A stretch of DNA of 7,276 bases from positions 1 to 7,276 of the forward strand of contig LGET01000080.1 of the NCBI GenBank assembly GCA_001507935.1. Direction: 5' to 3'. The stretch's first letter is position 1; each line of letters begins with the position of its first letter. The DNA is from Thermococcales archaeon 44_46 (GTDB lineage Archaea > Methanobacteriota_B > Thermococci > Thermococcales > Thermococcaceae). This document shows, piece by piece, positions 1 through 5,938 of this stretch. A program made the position numbers and the translations under genes. A model generated the notes under the pieces. That model worked only from the letters and a program-made list of their open reading frames with translations. It did not search any database and was not told where the DNA came from.

Positions 1-515
1 TTGAGGGTCTCCTCAATTTCCCTGACTTTATTCTGGATTAGGTTGTGGACTCTCCTCCTATACCTGTCCTGACTCCATCCACCTTTTCCCTGGCTTCTTC
101 CTCTCGAGACTTTTATAATGACCTCATCTTCAAAGGGGAGAACCTCGTACCCTACTCCTCTAGCGGCTAAAAGGGCACATGCTTTTGCTTCTTCGTAGGG
201 GTTGAACTTGTCTCCTATTCTGATTCCGTGTTCCTTAGCCAGGCTCCACAGAGCTCTTTGCTCTCCAGGTCTGCCGGTTACCTGAACTATCTTTGTCCCC
301 TGCGGAATTGCCCTTATAAACTTCCTGAGGTACTCTCCAAGCTCGTGGATGTTGTCCATGGCAACAATATCGGGTTTTTTGGCCCTTATGAACTTCAAAA
401 GCCTGTAAAATGTAAACTCACCATGCTTGATTATCTTTCCATTAAACCAGCTAACCACGGCAAAGCGCATTGGCTCTTCGCTGATTATATCAATACCTAC
501 GATCAGAATAGGCAT
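1..515 (-). CDS. DUF460/COG2433-like RNase H-fold (RuvC/YqgF-related) protein, N-terminal part
   Basis: This minus-strand gene starts at the ATG at 515 and runs off the left edge, giving 171 codons. The N-terminus MPILIVGIDI has the GxD pattern of the first strand of an RNase H fold, with Asp9 as a likely metal ligand. A second acidic site appears at VAMDN (Asp54). The visible end is basic (RGRSQGKGGWSQDRYRRR) and then turns into a probable helix (KVREIEETL). This matches what I know of the archaeal DUF460/COG2433 family, described as possible nucleases related to RuvC/YqgF and usually several hundred residues long with a central coiled coil. The activity is inferred. A stop lies upstream in frame. 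GTG codons at 518 and 524 are alternative starts, and GAGGGTG lies immediately before the ATG. The gene is divergent from the ACT regulator gene. Confidence 0.75.
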   Translation of the reverse strand, partial: MPILIVGIDIISEEPMRFAVVSWFNGKIIKHGEFTFYRLLKFIRAKKPDIVAMDNIHELGEYLRKFIRAIPQGTKIVQVTGRPGEQRALWSLAKEHGIRIGDKFNPYEEAKACALLAARGVGYEVLPFEDEVIIKVSRGRSQGKGGWSQDRYRRRVHNLIQNKVREIEETL

Positions 516-550
516 CACCCTCACTTCACTTACGTTGCCTTATTGGGTAG

Positions 551-562
551 ACGGTTTAAAAG
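551..562 (-). promoter_or_regulatory. Probable TATA box of the DUF460-like gene
   Basis: Read on the minus strand this is CTTTTAAACC, an archaeal TATA-like box. Its centre is about 43 bases before the ATG at 515, which predicts transcription starting near 533 and a leader of roughly 18 bases. It lies back to back with the promoter of the divergent gene. Confidence 0.45.
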
Positions 563-586
563 ATTGTCCCCTCAAAATTTGGGAAA

Positions 587-599
587 AAGCTTAAATATT
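587..599 (+). promoter_or_regulatory. TATA box of the HTH/ACT regulator gene
   Basis: The sequence AAGCTTAAATATT is a good Thermococcales TATA box with a purine-rich BRE-like stretch (GGGAAAAA) before it. A start about 25 bases downstream falls near 619, which gives a leader of about 16 bases holding the GAGGTG site. This supports starting the gene at 636 rather than far upstream. Confidence 0.6.
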
Positions 600-622
600 C
601 ATCCATACACAACATTGTATAC

Positions 623-628
623 GAGGTG
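623..628 (+). promoter_or_regulatory. Ribosome binding site GAGGTG deciding the start at 636
   Basis: GAGGTG lies seven bases before the ATG at 636. It decides against the in-frame start at 228, which would lie inside the divergent DUF460-like gene and ahead of the promoter. Confidence 0.75.
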
Positions 629-635
629 GTCAAAA

Positions 636-1229
636 ATGATGCTCATATTGGATGCTTATTTTAAGAACTTTCCGGCTAGAAGAAAAGTTGCCGAGTTCCT
701 TTTTGAAAATGGGTTAAGTGTAAGAAATGGAAAGATTTATTTGAGAAGTATTGAGGTTCCAATAAGCGAACTCTCACGTGTAGTTGGAGTAAACAGAAAA
801 ATAATCTACCACACCATAGAGTATATTGAAAACACATATCCCCTACGGATGATATTTGAGAGGCTTGACCCTCTTCCAAGCCTTATAAACGTGGCACCCA
901 TTATGGGATGGGAGGTTCTTGAGATAGAGCTTGAGAAAGATAAGCACTCCCGTGCCCTTTCGGAACTGCTCGGATACCTCTATGAAAACGGCGTCTCGGT
1001 AATGGAGATATTCAGCAGAAACCTTAGGCAAGAAGATGCTAGGGCATATATTGTCATAGATGGAACACTCCCCGTAGAGGTTTTTATGAGAATAAAGGAC
1101 ATCCCAGGGTTTAGAAAGCTCGTTCTCCACACTCCCGAAAAGAGCAAAGAAAAAGTCGTGTGTAGTTACTGTGAAGTTAACTACTGCCCCAAAAAAGTTG
1201 TTATTGAAGGGCTAAATTACAAAGGTTAG
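636..1229 (+). CDS. HTH and ACT domain predicted regulator of amino acid metabolism (COG2150-like)
   Basis: The product is 197 residues. Residues about 14-66 look like a helix-turn-helix region ([24 protein letters not shown]), where a short helix pair is followed by a likely recognition helix. Residues about 91-165 follow an ACT-type β-α-β-β-α-β pattern, beginning [17 protein letters not shown] and containing [21 protein letters not shown] domains commonly bind amino acids, so the protein is probably a ligand-responsive transcription regulator, as archaeal COG2150 proteins are predicted to be. Its ligand and targets cannot be read from the sequence. The C-terminus adds a small cysteine cluster, CSYCEVNYC (Cys176, 179, 184), that could bind metal. 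A second ATG at 639 is possible, but 636 has the better spacing to GAGGTG. The stop codon overlaps that of the converging acylphosphatase gene. Confidence 0.75.
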   Translation: MMLILDAYFKNFPARRKVAEFLFENGLSVRNGKIYLRSIEVPISELSRVVGVNRKIIYHTIEYIENTYPLRMIFERLDPLPSLINVAPIMGWEVLEIELEKDKHSRALSELLGYLYENGVSVMEIFSRNLRQEDARAYIVIDGTLPVEVFMRIKDIPGFRKLVLHTPEKSKEKVVCSYCEVNYCPKKVVIEGLNYKG

Positions 1230-1501
1230 CCCACGACTCTAAATCCCTTCTCTCCCTTTGGTTCCTCCCACTCTACCTCTATTCTTGTAACCCTCGCCAA
1301 GGGTGGCCCCTGATGGGCCCATCCTATCAGTGCTTCGACTCTTTCTCTTTCTCCTTCAACCACGGCCTCGACGCTTCCATCCGGGAGATTCCTAACCCAT
1401 CCATTAACACCGAGTTTTCTCGCTTCTCTTTGCATGCTCCACCTAAACCCGACTCCCTGTACTCTTCCGTATATCCTTAGATGTGCTCTTACTATTTCCA
1501 T
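1226..1501 (-). CDS. acyP: Acylphosphatase
   Basis: This 91-residue enzyme hydrolyses the carboxyl-phosphate bond of acyl phosphates such as acetyl, carbamoyl and 1,3-bisphosphoglycerate phosphates, in the cytosol. The family signature is complete. GRVQGVGFR (12-20) forms the phosphate-binding loop with catalytic Arg20, and [12 protein letters not shown] (34-45) carries catalytic Asn38. The length is exactly that usual for the family, and the sequence closely resembles the structurally studied P. horikoshii enzyme as I remember it. The ATG at 1501 has GGGGGGAG three bases upstream. The gene is monocistronic: it diverges from cutA and converges with the ACT regulator gene, whose TAG overlaps its own TAA. 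The physiological substrate is not shown by the context. Confidence 0.96.
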   Translation of the reverse strand: MEIVRAHLRIYGRVQGVGFRWSMQREARKLGVNGWVRNLPDGSVEAVVEGERERVEALIGWAHQGPPLARVTRIEVEWEEPKGEKGFRVVG

Positions 1502-1528
1502 CAGCTCCCCCCATTAAAAATAACCCCC

Positions 1529-1545
1529 ATAAAATTTAAGTTTAT
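1529..1545. promoter_or_regulatory. Shared AT-rich TATA region between divergent acyP and cutA
   Basis: The stretch TAAAATTTAAGTTTAT is the only AT-rich block suitably placed for either gene. On the minus strand it reads ACTTAAATTTTA, about 33 bases before the acyP ATG. On the plus strand it reads AAAATTTAAG, about 45 bases before the cutA ATG. The whole gap is only 80 bases, so the two promoters overlap or share one TATA element. Confidence 0.5.
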
Positions 1546-1581
1546 CTTTGCTAACTCTTTTTGGTGGGGAGAGTGAGCGAG

Positions 1582-1887
1582 ATGATTCTCGTATACACAA
1601 CATTTCCTGATTGGGAAAGTGCTGAGAGAGTAACAAAAGAGCTGCTGGAGAGAAAGCTAGTCGCCTGTGCCAATTTGAGAGAGCACAAAGCTTTCTACTG
1701 GTGGCAGGGCAGGATTGAAGAGGACACAGAAGTTGGAGCAATACTAAAGACAAAAGTTGACCTCTGGAGTGAGCTCAAAGAGACCTTAAAAGAACTGCAT
1801 CCGTATTCCGTGCCGGCGATAATAAGGATAGATGTGGATCACGTTAATAAAGAATACCTGGACTGGCTCTTAGAGGTAACAAAATGA
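1582..1887 (+). CDS. cutA: Divalent cation tolerance protein CutA
   Basis: The product is a 101-residue CutA1 family member, a small, very stable trimeric protein with a ferredoxin-like fold. It has been linked to copper and other divalent metal tolerance, though its exact job remains debated. The family pattern is clear: [11 protein letters not shown] at the N-terminus, LVACANL (26-32), FYWW (38-41) followed by an acidic EED stretch (46-48), EVGAILKT (50-57) and HPYSVPAI (73-80). The ATG at 1582 is chosen because known Pyrococcus CutA proteins begin M-I-x-V-Y-T-T-F. An in-frame TTG at 1561 would add seven residues made of the binding-site sequence (GGTGGGGAGAG, 1563-1573). The TGA stop overlaps the ATG of the DUF99 gene, so the two are probably cotranscribed. 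Confidence 0.95.
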   Translation: MILVYTTFPDWESAERVTKELLERKLVACANLREHKAFYWWQGRIEEDTEVGAILKTKVDLWSELKETLKELHPYSVPAIIRIDVDHVNKEYLDWLLEVTK

Positions 1888-2471
1888 TCAGGAAAGTAAA
1901 GCCGCAGATAAGAGTTATTGGCTTCGATGACGGCACTTTTTCTTTTAAATCTAAGCTCAGAAAAGGCCGCACTATTTTAGTTGGCGTTGTCATGAAGGGT
2001 TCCCAAGATGTTGTGGGAGTAGTCACAAGGTGGATTGAAATCGATGGCAAAGATTCAACCGAAAAAATGATTGACGCGATAAATAACTCCCGATTCAAAG
2101 ATTTAAGGGTTATAATGCTCAAGGGAATAACGTATGCGGGGTTTAACGTCGTTGACGTGGAAAGATTAAGCAAAGAAACCGGATTGCCCGTGATAACGGT
2201 GATAAGGAAAAAACCTGATTTAAAGGCTATGGAAGATGCCCTGAGAAAGCACTTTGCAGATGCCGATGAGAGGATTGCTCTTCTTAGAAAAGCCGGAGAA
2301 ATAAGGGAGCTGATCCCAGGAAAAGTATTTTATCAGGCTTACGGGCTCCCCCCACAGCAGGCAGAGGAGATAATAAATCTAACCCAGAAAAGCTCCCTCA
2401 TACCTGAACCTTTGAGATTGGCCCACATGATAGCTTCTGCCGTGATTACTGGAGAGTCCAAGAGGGAATAG
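1884..2471 (+). CDS. DUF99 (UPF0215) family protein, endonuclease V-related; possible endonuclease dU
   Basis: This 195-residue protein belongs to the archaeal DUF99/UPF0215 family, distantly related to endonuclease V. I recall a Pyrococcus member reported as a deoxyuridine-specific endonuclease (Endo dU), so a role in repairing deaminated cytosine is likely but inferred. Visible family features are VIGFDDGTF near the N-terminus, with Asp15/Asp16 at the place of an RNase H-type catalytic acid. Next come [16 protein letters not shown] (76-91), with Asp91 as a further candidate ligand, and [13 protein letters not shown] (100-112). The C-terminal part ([19 protein letters not shown]) is helical, as usual for the family. 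The start ATG lies inside the cutA stop (ATGA), with GAGGT six bases upstream at 1873-1877. This implies coupled translation with cutA. Confidence 0.85.
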   Translation: MIRKVKPQIRVIGFDDGTFSFKSKLRKGRTILVGVVMKGSQDVVGVVTRWIEIDGKDSTEKMIDAINNSRFKDLRVIMLKGITYAGFNVVDVERLSKETGLPVITVIRKKPDLKAMEDALRKHFADADERIALLRKAGEIRELIPGKVFYQAYGLPPQQAEEIINLTQKSSLIPEPLRLAHMIASAVITGESKRE

Positions 2472-2536
2472 GCTTGAGCTGAATCTCTGTTCTAAATAGG
2501 CAAGTCCCAAGCTTTTATCGCAGATGCTACCAAACC

Positions 2537-2544
2537 TTTATATA
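2537..2544 (+). promoter_or_regulatory. TATA box of the SRP RNA gene
   Basis: TTTATATA, preceded by CCAAACC, is a strong consensus archaeal TATA box. It sits about 27 bases before the predicted 5' end of the SRP RNA, the expected distance for TBP/TFB-directed initiation. Confidence 0.8.
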
Positions 2545-2565
2545 GGCATCACTGAATATTATTAA

Positions 2566-2886
2566 ATGGCGGCGGACTAGGCCGGGGGGTTCGGCGTCCC
2601 CTGTAACCCGAAACCGTCGATATGCGGGGGCCGAAGCCCGAGGGGCGGTTCCTAAATCCAGCGGCGGAAGCCGAGAGGAGCCATGAGCCCCTGTCCCACG
2701 GGGCCGGCGGTGGGGGAGGTGGAGCTGAAGGGCTCCACCAACCCCCTTTGCCCGCCGAACCCCGCAAGGCCCGGAAGGGAGCAGCGGTAGGCGGGACGTT
2801 CGGCGCTCGTGGGGTAGCGGGGGCGAGCAAGTCTCGGTGGAAGCCGCTGGAGGAGGGTTCCCACCCTCGGGCGCGTCCGCCGCCGT
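2566..2886 (+). ncRNA. ffs: Signal recognition particle (7S) RNA, archaeal type
   Basis: This GC-rich block of about 320 bases folds as an archaeal SRP RNA, the scaffold that binds SRP19 and SRP54 and targets membrane and secreted proteins. Its ends form a perfect ten-pair helix 1 (2568-2577 with 2875-2884), typical of archaea. The Alu domain shows UGUAA (2602-2606). Helix 6 is a perfect eight-pair hairpin (2718-2725 with 2732-2739). Helix 8 has stems 2751-2756/2790-2795 and 2762-2765/2784-2787, then CCC/GGG (2770-2772/2777-2779) closing a GGAA tetraloop (2773-2776). The conserved AGCAGC lies on the 3' side (2780-2785). The exact ends are judged from helix 1 and the TATA spacing and may be off by a few bases. 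The high GC fits thermal stability of RNA in a hyperthermophile. Short open frames inside it are not genes. Confidence 0.96.
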
Positions 2887-2891
2887 AAGAA

Positions 2892-2900
2892 ACTTTTTAA
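2892..2900 (+). terminator. Oligo-T terminator of the SRP RNA
   Basis: A run of five T (2894-2898), ending ACTTTTTAA, follows the last base of helix 1 by about ten bases. Archaeal RNA polymerase commonly stops at such T runs. Confidence 0.55.
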
Positions 2901-3108
2901 TATGCGGAAGCACTCAAACAAGGTTTGTTATTTTAGAGTAAACAATATAGCAAACTTTGGCGAAATTTTTGAATATTTAGCTAAATGATCAGAAACGTCC
3001 ACTCCATTACTCGGCTTTCTTTTGACTAAAGGAGCTCATAAAGCTATGGTTAGAAAGTAAGAACTTATGAAAAAAGAAGCGTAACAAATTAACACTAGTA
3101 AAAGGAAA
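2901..3108. other. AT-rich intergenic stretch with no recognised gene
   Basis: About 200 bases between the SRP terminator and the next promoter hold no credible open frame, tRNA or repeat that I can see. Stops are frequent in all frames. The base composition is AT-rich, in sharp contrast to the RNA gene before it. Confidence 0.6.
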
Positions 3109-3119
3109 AATTTATAAAT
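3109..3119 (+). promoter_or_regulatory. TATA box of the secreted-protein gene
   Basis: AATTTATAAAT is a near-consensus TATA box preceded by the purine-rich GGAAAA (BRE-like). Transcription would start near 3139, about 28 bases before the GTG at 3167, leaving room for the GAGGTG site. This shows that the whole unit, including the signal-peptide part, has intact expression signals. Confidence 0.7.
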
Positions 3120-3153
3120 ACTAAGATGTTAAATTCATACGCAAAAACTGTTT

Positions 3154-3159
3154 GAGGTG
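3154..3159 (+). promoter_or_regulatory. Ribosome binding site GAGGTG for the GTG start at 3167
   Basis: A perfect GAGGTG lies seven bases before GTG 3167. It identifies the true translation start of the split gene, upstream of and in another frame from the longer open frame at 3256. Confidence 0.75.
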
Positions 3160-3166
3160 TTGTCAA

Positions 3167-3714
3167 GTGGAGTGGAAACCACTGTCAATAGTCTTGCTAG
3201 GGTTGTTAATTGCTGGAGTTGTGAAAGTATCAGCTTCCGACTGTAGGAATTACTTATGGGCACCAAGTTACGTGGGGGATCTAAGAATGGTGAGATTGTT
3301 AGTGCCACAATAACTTTTAAGAGACCATTAAGGAAATATGAAGTTCTAAGGCTCTTAGGAAATAATGTCAAGATTATTGCGGTGAGGTACAAGTCATATC
3401 CAGAGGGTATCGGTCAGATGCCTTATCCAATGGAAGTTGAAGAATCAGAAAGGCTTATGAAGCTTGAGGAGCATTTGAGAAAAGAACTTAAGGAAAAGAA
3501 TGGCATTAAAGACTTCAAGCTAATTGAAGGATTCATTTCCGCTAAAGTTATTGCCCCAAAGGAAGAATTAGTGAGGATTGCTAATTTAAAAGATGTCCTT
3601 GACATCAATGTTGGACCAAGAGATGTAGCAGAAAAACATGGAGTTAAGAGCATGCTTATCGAAGACATTTGGTGGGAATACGAAAAATACATCCTAAAAG
3701 AGAATAACAAATAA
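3167..3714 (+). pseudogene. Secreted protein of unknown family, split by a -1 frame change at a GGGGG run
   Basis: Two open frames together look like one gene. The first begins at GTG 3167 after TATA and GAGGTG signals. It encodes a signal peptide: Lys4, hydrophobic core about 6-19 (LSIVLLGLLIAGVV), and a possible cleavage after Val-Ser-Ala (23). It continues to a TAA at 3311. The second frame is open from 3247 to 3714 and holds the rest, including ATITFKRPLRKYEVLRLLG, a charged helix (ERLMKLEEHLRKELKEKNG) and IWWEYEKY near the end. One extra G in the run at 3274-3278 would join them into 182 residues with a clean junction (SYVGGSKNGEIV). The gene may carry a real mutation, a sequencing error or a programmed -1 shift. 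The alternative start ATG 3256 has only AGGA (3245-3248) before it. I do not recognise the family. The joined product would be exported or lipid-side anchored. Confidence 0.7.
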
Positions 3715-3727
3715 ACTCTCCTTCCTT

Positions 3728-3743
3728 GTTTTTAATATTATAA
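3728..3743 (+). promoter_or_regulatory. T run (terminator) overlapping a probable TATA box for the membrane-protein gene
   Basis: GTTTTTAATATTATAA lies 14 bases after the TAA of the secreted-protein gene and about 50 bases before the next ATG. The five T can end the upstream transcript. TTTAATATTATAA can serve as TATA for the downstream gene, with a start near 3765. Neither role is proven by the sequence. Confidence 0.4.
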
Positions 3744-3792
3744 CACGAAATAAAATGTCTGAAATTAGGTGGGCATATCAGGGGGATGATTG

Positions 3793-4215
3793 ATGAAACG
3801 GGATAGTTTGCCAAAAAAATTTACTAGTATTATCGCTGTATCGCTGATTCTTATTGGAATTTATTGTATTGTTATGACTTATTATTCAATTGACTTTGAG
3901 CAAGCTGATGCAGATGAGTTCGGATGGTTCCTAATAACTATTGGCGTTCTCCTCATGTTTTCATCGTTTACTCTTGAGACTTGGATTGCAAAAATAGTCT
4001 CAACACTTATTTTAGGTTTAGTTGGTCTAATTGGTCATCCCTCTCTTAACAGTCTTTCACGATTGTTTAGCAAAGAGCCTCCAGCACTCCCAAATTTGAT
4101 TGTGGACCTTACTTTTACCTTACTCTTCCCGATTACAGTTCTCACAATAATCCTGCTTTGGATTCCTTCAATAGCTGAACTCGCAAATTGGACGAGGAGA
4201 AACATTAGGAAATAG
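3793..4215 (+). CDS. Small four-helix membrane protein of unknown function
   Basis: The product is 140 residues and I do not recognise the family. Hydrophobic segments that look membrane-spanning are 11-31 (SIIAVSLILIGIYCIVMTYY), 43-61 (GWFLITIGVLLMFSSF), 65-81 (IAKIVSTLILGLVGLIG) and 102-125 (TFTLLFPITVLTIILLWIP). Between the first two is an acidic loop (DFEQADADE). The N-terminus (KRDSLPKK) and C-terminus (TRRNIRK) are basic. By the positive-inside rule, both ends would face the cytoplasm. The ATG at 3793 follows GGGGGATGAT (3781-3790). A TTG at 3790 would add one residue, and the ATG at 3786 is out of frame and stops within seven codons. The gene follows the split secreted-protein gene with its own likely promoter, between conserved SRP RNA and pyrD, so both may be accessory genes. 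Confidence 0.75.
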   Translation: MKRDSLPKKFTSIIAVSLILIGIYCIVMTYYSIDFEQADADEFGWFLITIGVLLMFSSFTLETWIAKIVSTLILGLVGLIGHPSLNSLSRLFSKEPPALPNLIVDLTFTLLFPITVLTIILLWIPSIAELANWTRRNIRK

Positions 4216-4230
4216 CCTAATTGAGGTAAA

Positions 4231-4241
4231 ACCTTATAACT
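4231..4241 (+). promoter_or_regulatory. TATA box of the pyrD-queC operon
   Basis: ACCTTATAACT, preceded by GGTAAA, is a TATA-like box centred about 36 bases before the pyrD ATG. It predicts a short leader of about ten bases that contains AGGTG (4262-4266). Confidence 0.5.
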
Positions 4242-4272
4242 CTCTACTTCTTTTGCTCTTTAGGTGTAAAAA

Positions 4273-5172
4273 ATGCTGAGTGTTAAAGTTGCTAAGCTTA
4301 AGCTTGAGAATCCTCTCATCTTAGCTTCTGGCGTCGCAGATATGACTCCTGATTTGCTTAGGCGAGCACACAAGGAAGGTGCTGGGGCCGTTGTGACAAA
4401 ATCAATTGGTATCGAGCCGAGAAAAGGCTACGATAATCCTACAATAGTTGAGCTTCCTTATGGCTTAATCAACGCTATGGGACTTCCAAATCCCGGCTGG
4501 GAAGCTTTTTATGAGGAATTCAAAAACGAGGAATTTGATTTTCCTGTGATAGTTTCAATCTTTGGAAAAGATGAGAGGGAGTTTGCATTCTTAGCTGAAA
4601 AGCTAAGCGAAGTTGCAGATGCCTTTGAGCTTAATTTAAGCTGTCCTCATGCTAAAGGGTATGGCATGGAAATTGGGCAAAATCCAGAGATGGTGTATAA
4701 GGTCGTCAAAGCCGTTAAAGATGCAACGGATAAACCAGTAATAGCAAAGTTGACTCCAAACATTGATGATATAGCAAAAATTGGACTGGCAGCAGAAAAA
4801 GCTGGTGCTGATGCTGTCTCTGCAATAAATACTATCAAAGCTATCGCAATTGATATCTATGCAAGAAAACCAATTTTAAGCAACAAATTTGGTGGTTATT
4901 CTGGGCCGGGAATTAAGCCAATTGCTTTAAGAGCTGTGTATGATTTGGCAAAAGCTCTGGACATTGACATCATCGGAATTGGAGGAATAACAACGTGGCA
5001 AGATGCCCTCGAGTTCTTAATGGCAGGTGCAAAGGCTCTGCAGATCGGAACTGCTGTCTCCTTGAGAGGATTTAGTGTATTTAAAGAAATTAACGAAGGA
5101 ATAGGGAGATTTTTAAATGAGGAAGGGTTTAATAGCATAGATGAGATAATAGGAATAGCTTTGGAGGGATAA
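4273..5172 (+). CDS. pyrD: Dihydroorotate dehydrogenase, class 1B catalytic subunit
   Basis: The product is a 299-residue FMN enzyme that oxidises dihydroorotate to orotate in pyrimidine synthesis in the cytosol. The TIM-barrel family features are all present: [12 protein letters not shown] (64-75), ELNLSCPH with catalytic-base Cys124 (class 1 rather than the Ser of class 2), Lys159 in [17 protein letters not shown] (185-195), [14 protein letters not shown] (207-220), and the phosphate-binding GIGGI (235-239) and GTA (259-261). The [19 protein letters not shown] pattern is that of class 1B, which normally pairs with the FAD/iron-sulfur subunit PyrK to pass electrons to NAD. No pyrK lies in this window, so it must be elsewhere or another acceptor is used. 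The ATG follows AGGTG by six bases. The queC start is two bases after the stop. Confidence 0.95.
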   Translation: MLSVKVAKLKLENPLILASGVADMTPDLLRRAHKEGAGAVVTKSIGIEPRKGYDNPTIVELPYGLINAMGLPNPGWEAFYEEFKNEEFDFPVIVSIFGKDEREFAFLAEKLSEVADAFELNLSCPHAKGYGMEIGQNPEMVYKVVKAVKDATDKPVIAKLTPNIDDIAKIGLAAEKAGADAVSAINTIKAIAIDIYARKPILSNKFGGYSGPGIKPIALRAVYDLAKALDIDIIGIGGITTWQDALEFLMAGAKALQIGTAVSLRGFSVFKEINEGIGRFLNEEGFNSIDEIIGIALEG

Positions 5173-5174
5173 AA

Positions 5175-5894
5175 ATGAAAAGAGCAGTTGTCTTGTTTAG
5201 TGGTGGTTTAGATTCAACAGCTTGCTTATACTGGGCAAAGAAAAATTACGATGAAATTATCATGCTAACCATAAACTACGGTAGCAATGAGGAGAAGGTA
5301 ACCAATAAGGTAGCGGAGTTTTTTTCAAAGGAGCTCAACGTTCCGCTGAAAGTCATCAAACTTGAGTTTTTGGAGGAATTCTCCAAAATTAGGGGAACAA
5401 CTTTAGTTGGAGGGGAAACTCCGAAAGTCACTGCAAAGGATTTAGAGAGCACAGAAGTTGCTAAAGAGACAGCAAAGAGCGTCTGGGTCCCAGCAAGGAA
5501 TTTGGTGTTAATATCTGTTGCCGCTTCGCTTTTGGATGCCCTTGGAGGAGGAGACATTATAGTGGGCTTCAATGCTGAAGAAGGGGTTACTTTTCCTGAC
5601 AATACTCCCGAATTTGTGGAGAAAATGAACGAGATGCTAAAATATGGAACCATGGCGGAAGTAAGGGTAGTTGCCCCTCTCATAAACCTCGACAAAAAGG
5701 GCATAGCAAAACTGCTGAAAGAGCTTGGTGCAAAGTACGAGTATTCCAATTCGTGCTACATGCCTCAGGGTTTCACAGAAGACGGAAAGCCCATTCACTG
5801 CGGCGAATGTGAGAGCTGTGTTAGAAGGCATAGGGGGCTTATTGAAGCCATCGGGGAAGACAAAACCGTCTATAAAGTCAAGCCTAGGTTATAA
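5175..5894 (+). CDS. queC: 7-cyano-7-deazaguanine (preQ0) synthase QueC
   Basis: The product is 239 residues. It uses ATP and ammonia to convert 7-carboxy-7-deazaguanine to preQ0, which archaea insert at tRNA position 15 and turn into archaeosine. The N-terminal PP-loop ATP-binding motif is FSGGLDST (8-15). The C-terminal zinc site shows four cysteines, Cys194 (SNSCYMPQG) and Cys209/212/215 (HCGECESC), followed by VRRHRGL as usual for QueC. Length is in the normal range. The start at 5175 is two bases after the pyrD stop, and its binding site GGAGGGAT (5163-5170) lies within the end of pyrD, so translation is probably coupled. The partners queD and queE and the tRNA transglycosylase gene are not in this window. 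Confidence 0.96.
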   Translation: MKRAVVLFSGGLDSTACLYWAKKNYDEIIMLTINYGSNEEKVTNKVAEFFSKELNVPLKVIKLEFLEEFSKIRGTTLVGGETPKVTAKDLESTEVAKETAKSVWVPARNLVLISVAASLLDALGGGDIIVGFNAEEGVTFPDNTPEFVEKMNEMLKYGTMAEVRVVAPLINLDKKGIAKLLKELGAKYEYSNSCYMPQGFTEDGKPIHCGECESCVRRHRGLIEAIGEDKTVYKVKPRL

Positions 5895-5912
5895 CTTAGC
5901 ACTTATAACTTA
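5889..5912. repeat. Tandem-like direct repeat TTATAACTTA across the queC stop
   Basis: TTATAACTTA occurs at 5889-5898 and again at 5903-5912, separated by GCAC. The first copy contains the queC TAA. The pair fills most of the 44-base gap before the converging THUMP gene. Its function is unknown; it may simply be AT-rich trailer sequence. Confidence 0.6.
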
Positions 5913-5938
5913 TACTAGTGAAAGTTAAAAGTGAGAGC

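Noticed and set aside
228..635. Upstream extension of the ACT regulator frame to an ATG at 228
   Set aside because: This stretch is antisense to the DUF460-like gene and precedes the TATA box at 587-599; the GAGGTG site fixes the start at 636.
1561..1581. TTG start for CutA giving seven extra residues
   Set aside because: The added codons are the purine-rich ribosome binding region, and known Pyrococcus CutA proteins begin at the Met encoded at 1582.
2471..2516. Weak stem (GGCTTG with CAAGC) followed by CTTTTA after the DUF99 gene
   Set aside because: Only about six pairs with a loop of about 30 bases; archaeal termination does not need it, so I do not call a terminator.
2527..2921. Several overlapping open frames in the GC-rich block
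   Set aside because: They lie in the SRP RNA, whose helices and conserved motifs explain the sequence; the frames are open only because the GC-rich DNA contains few stops.
2985..3055. Possible C/D box small RNA near AAATGATCAG
   Set aside because: No proper C box (RTGATGA) with matching D and D' boxes at the right spacing on either strand.
5276..5831. Long minus-strand open frames opposite queC
   Set aside because: They are antisense to a complete, motif-verified queC, and their serine-rich products look like shadow translations.
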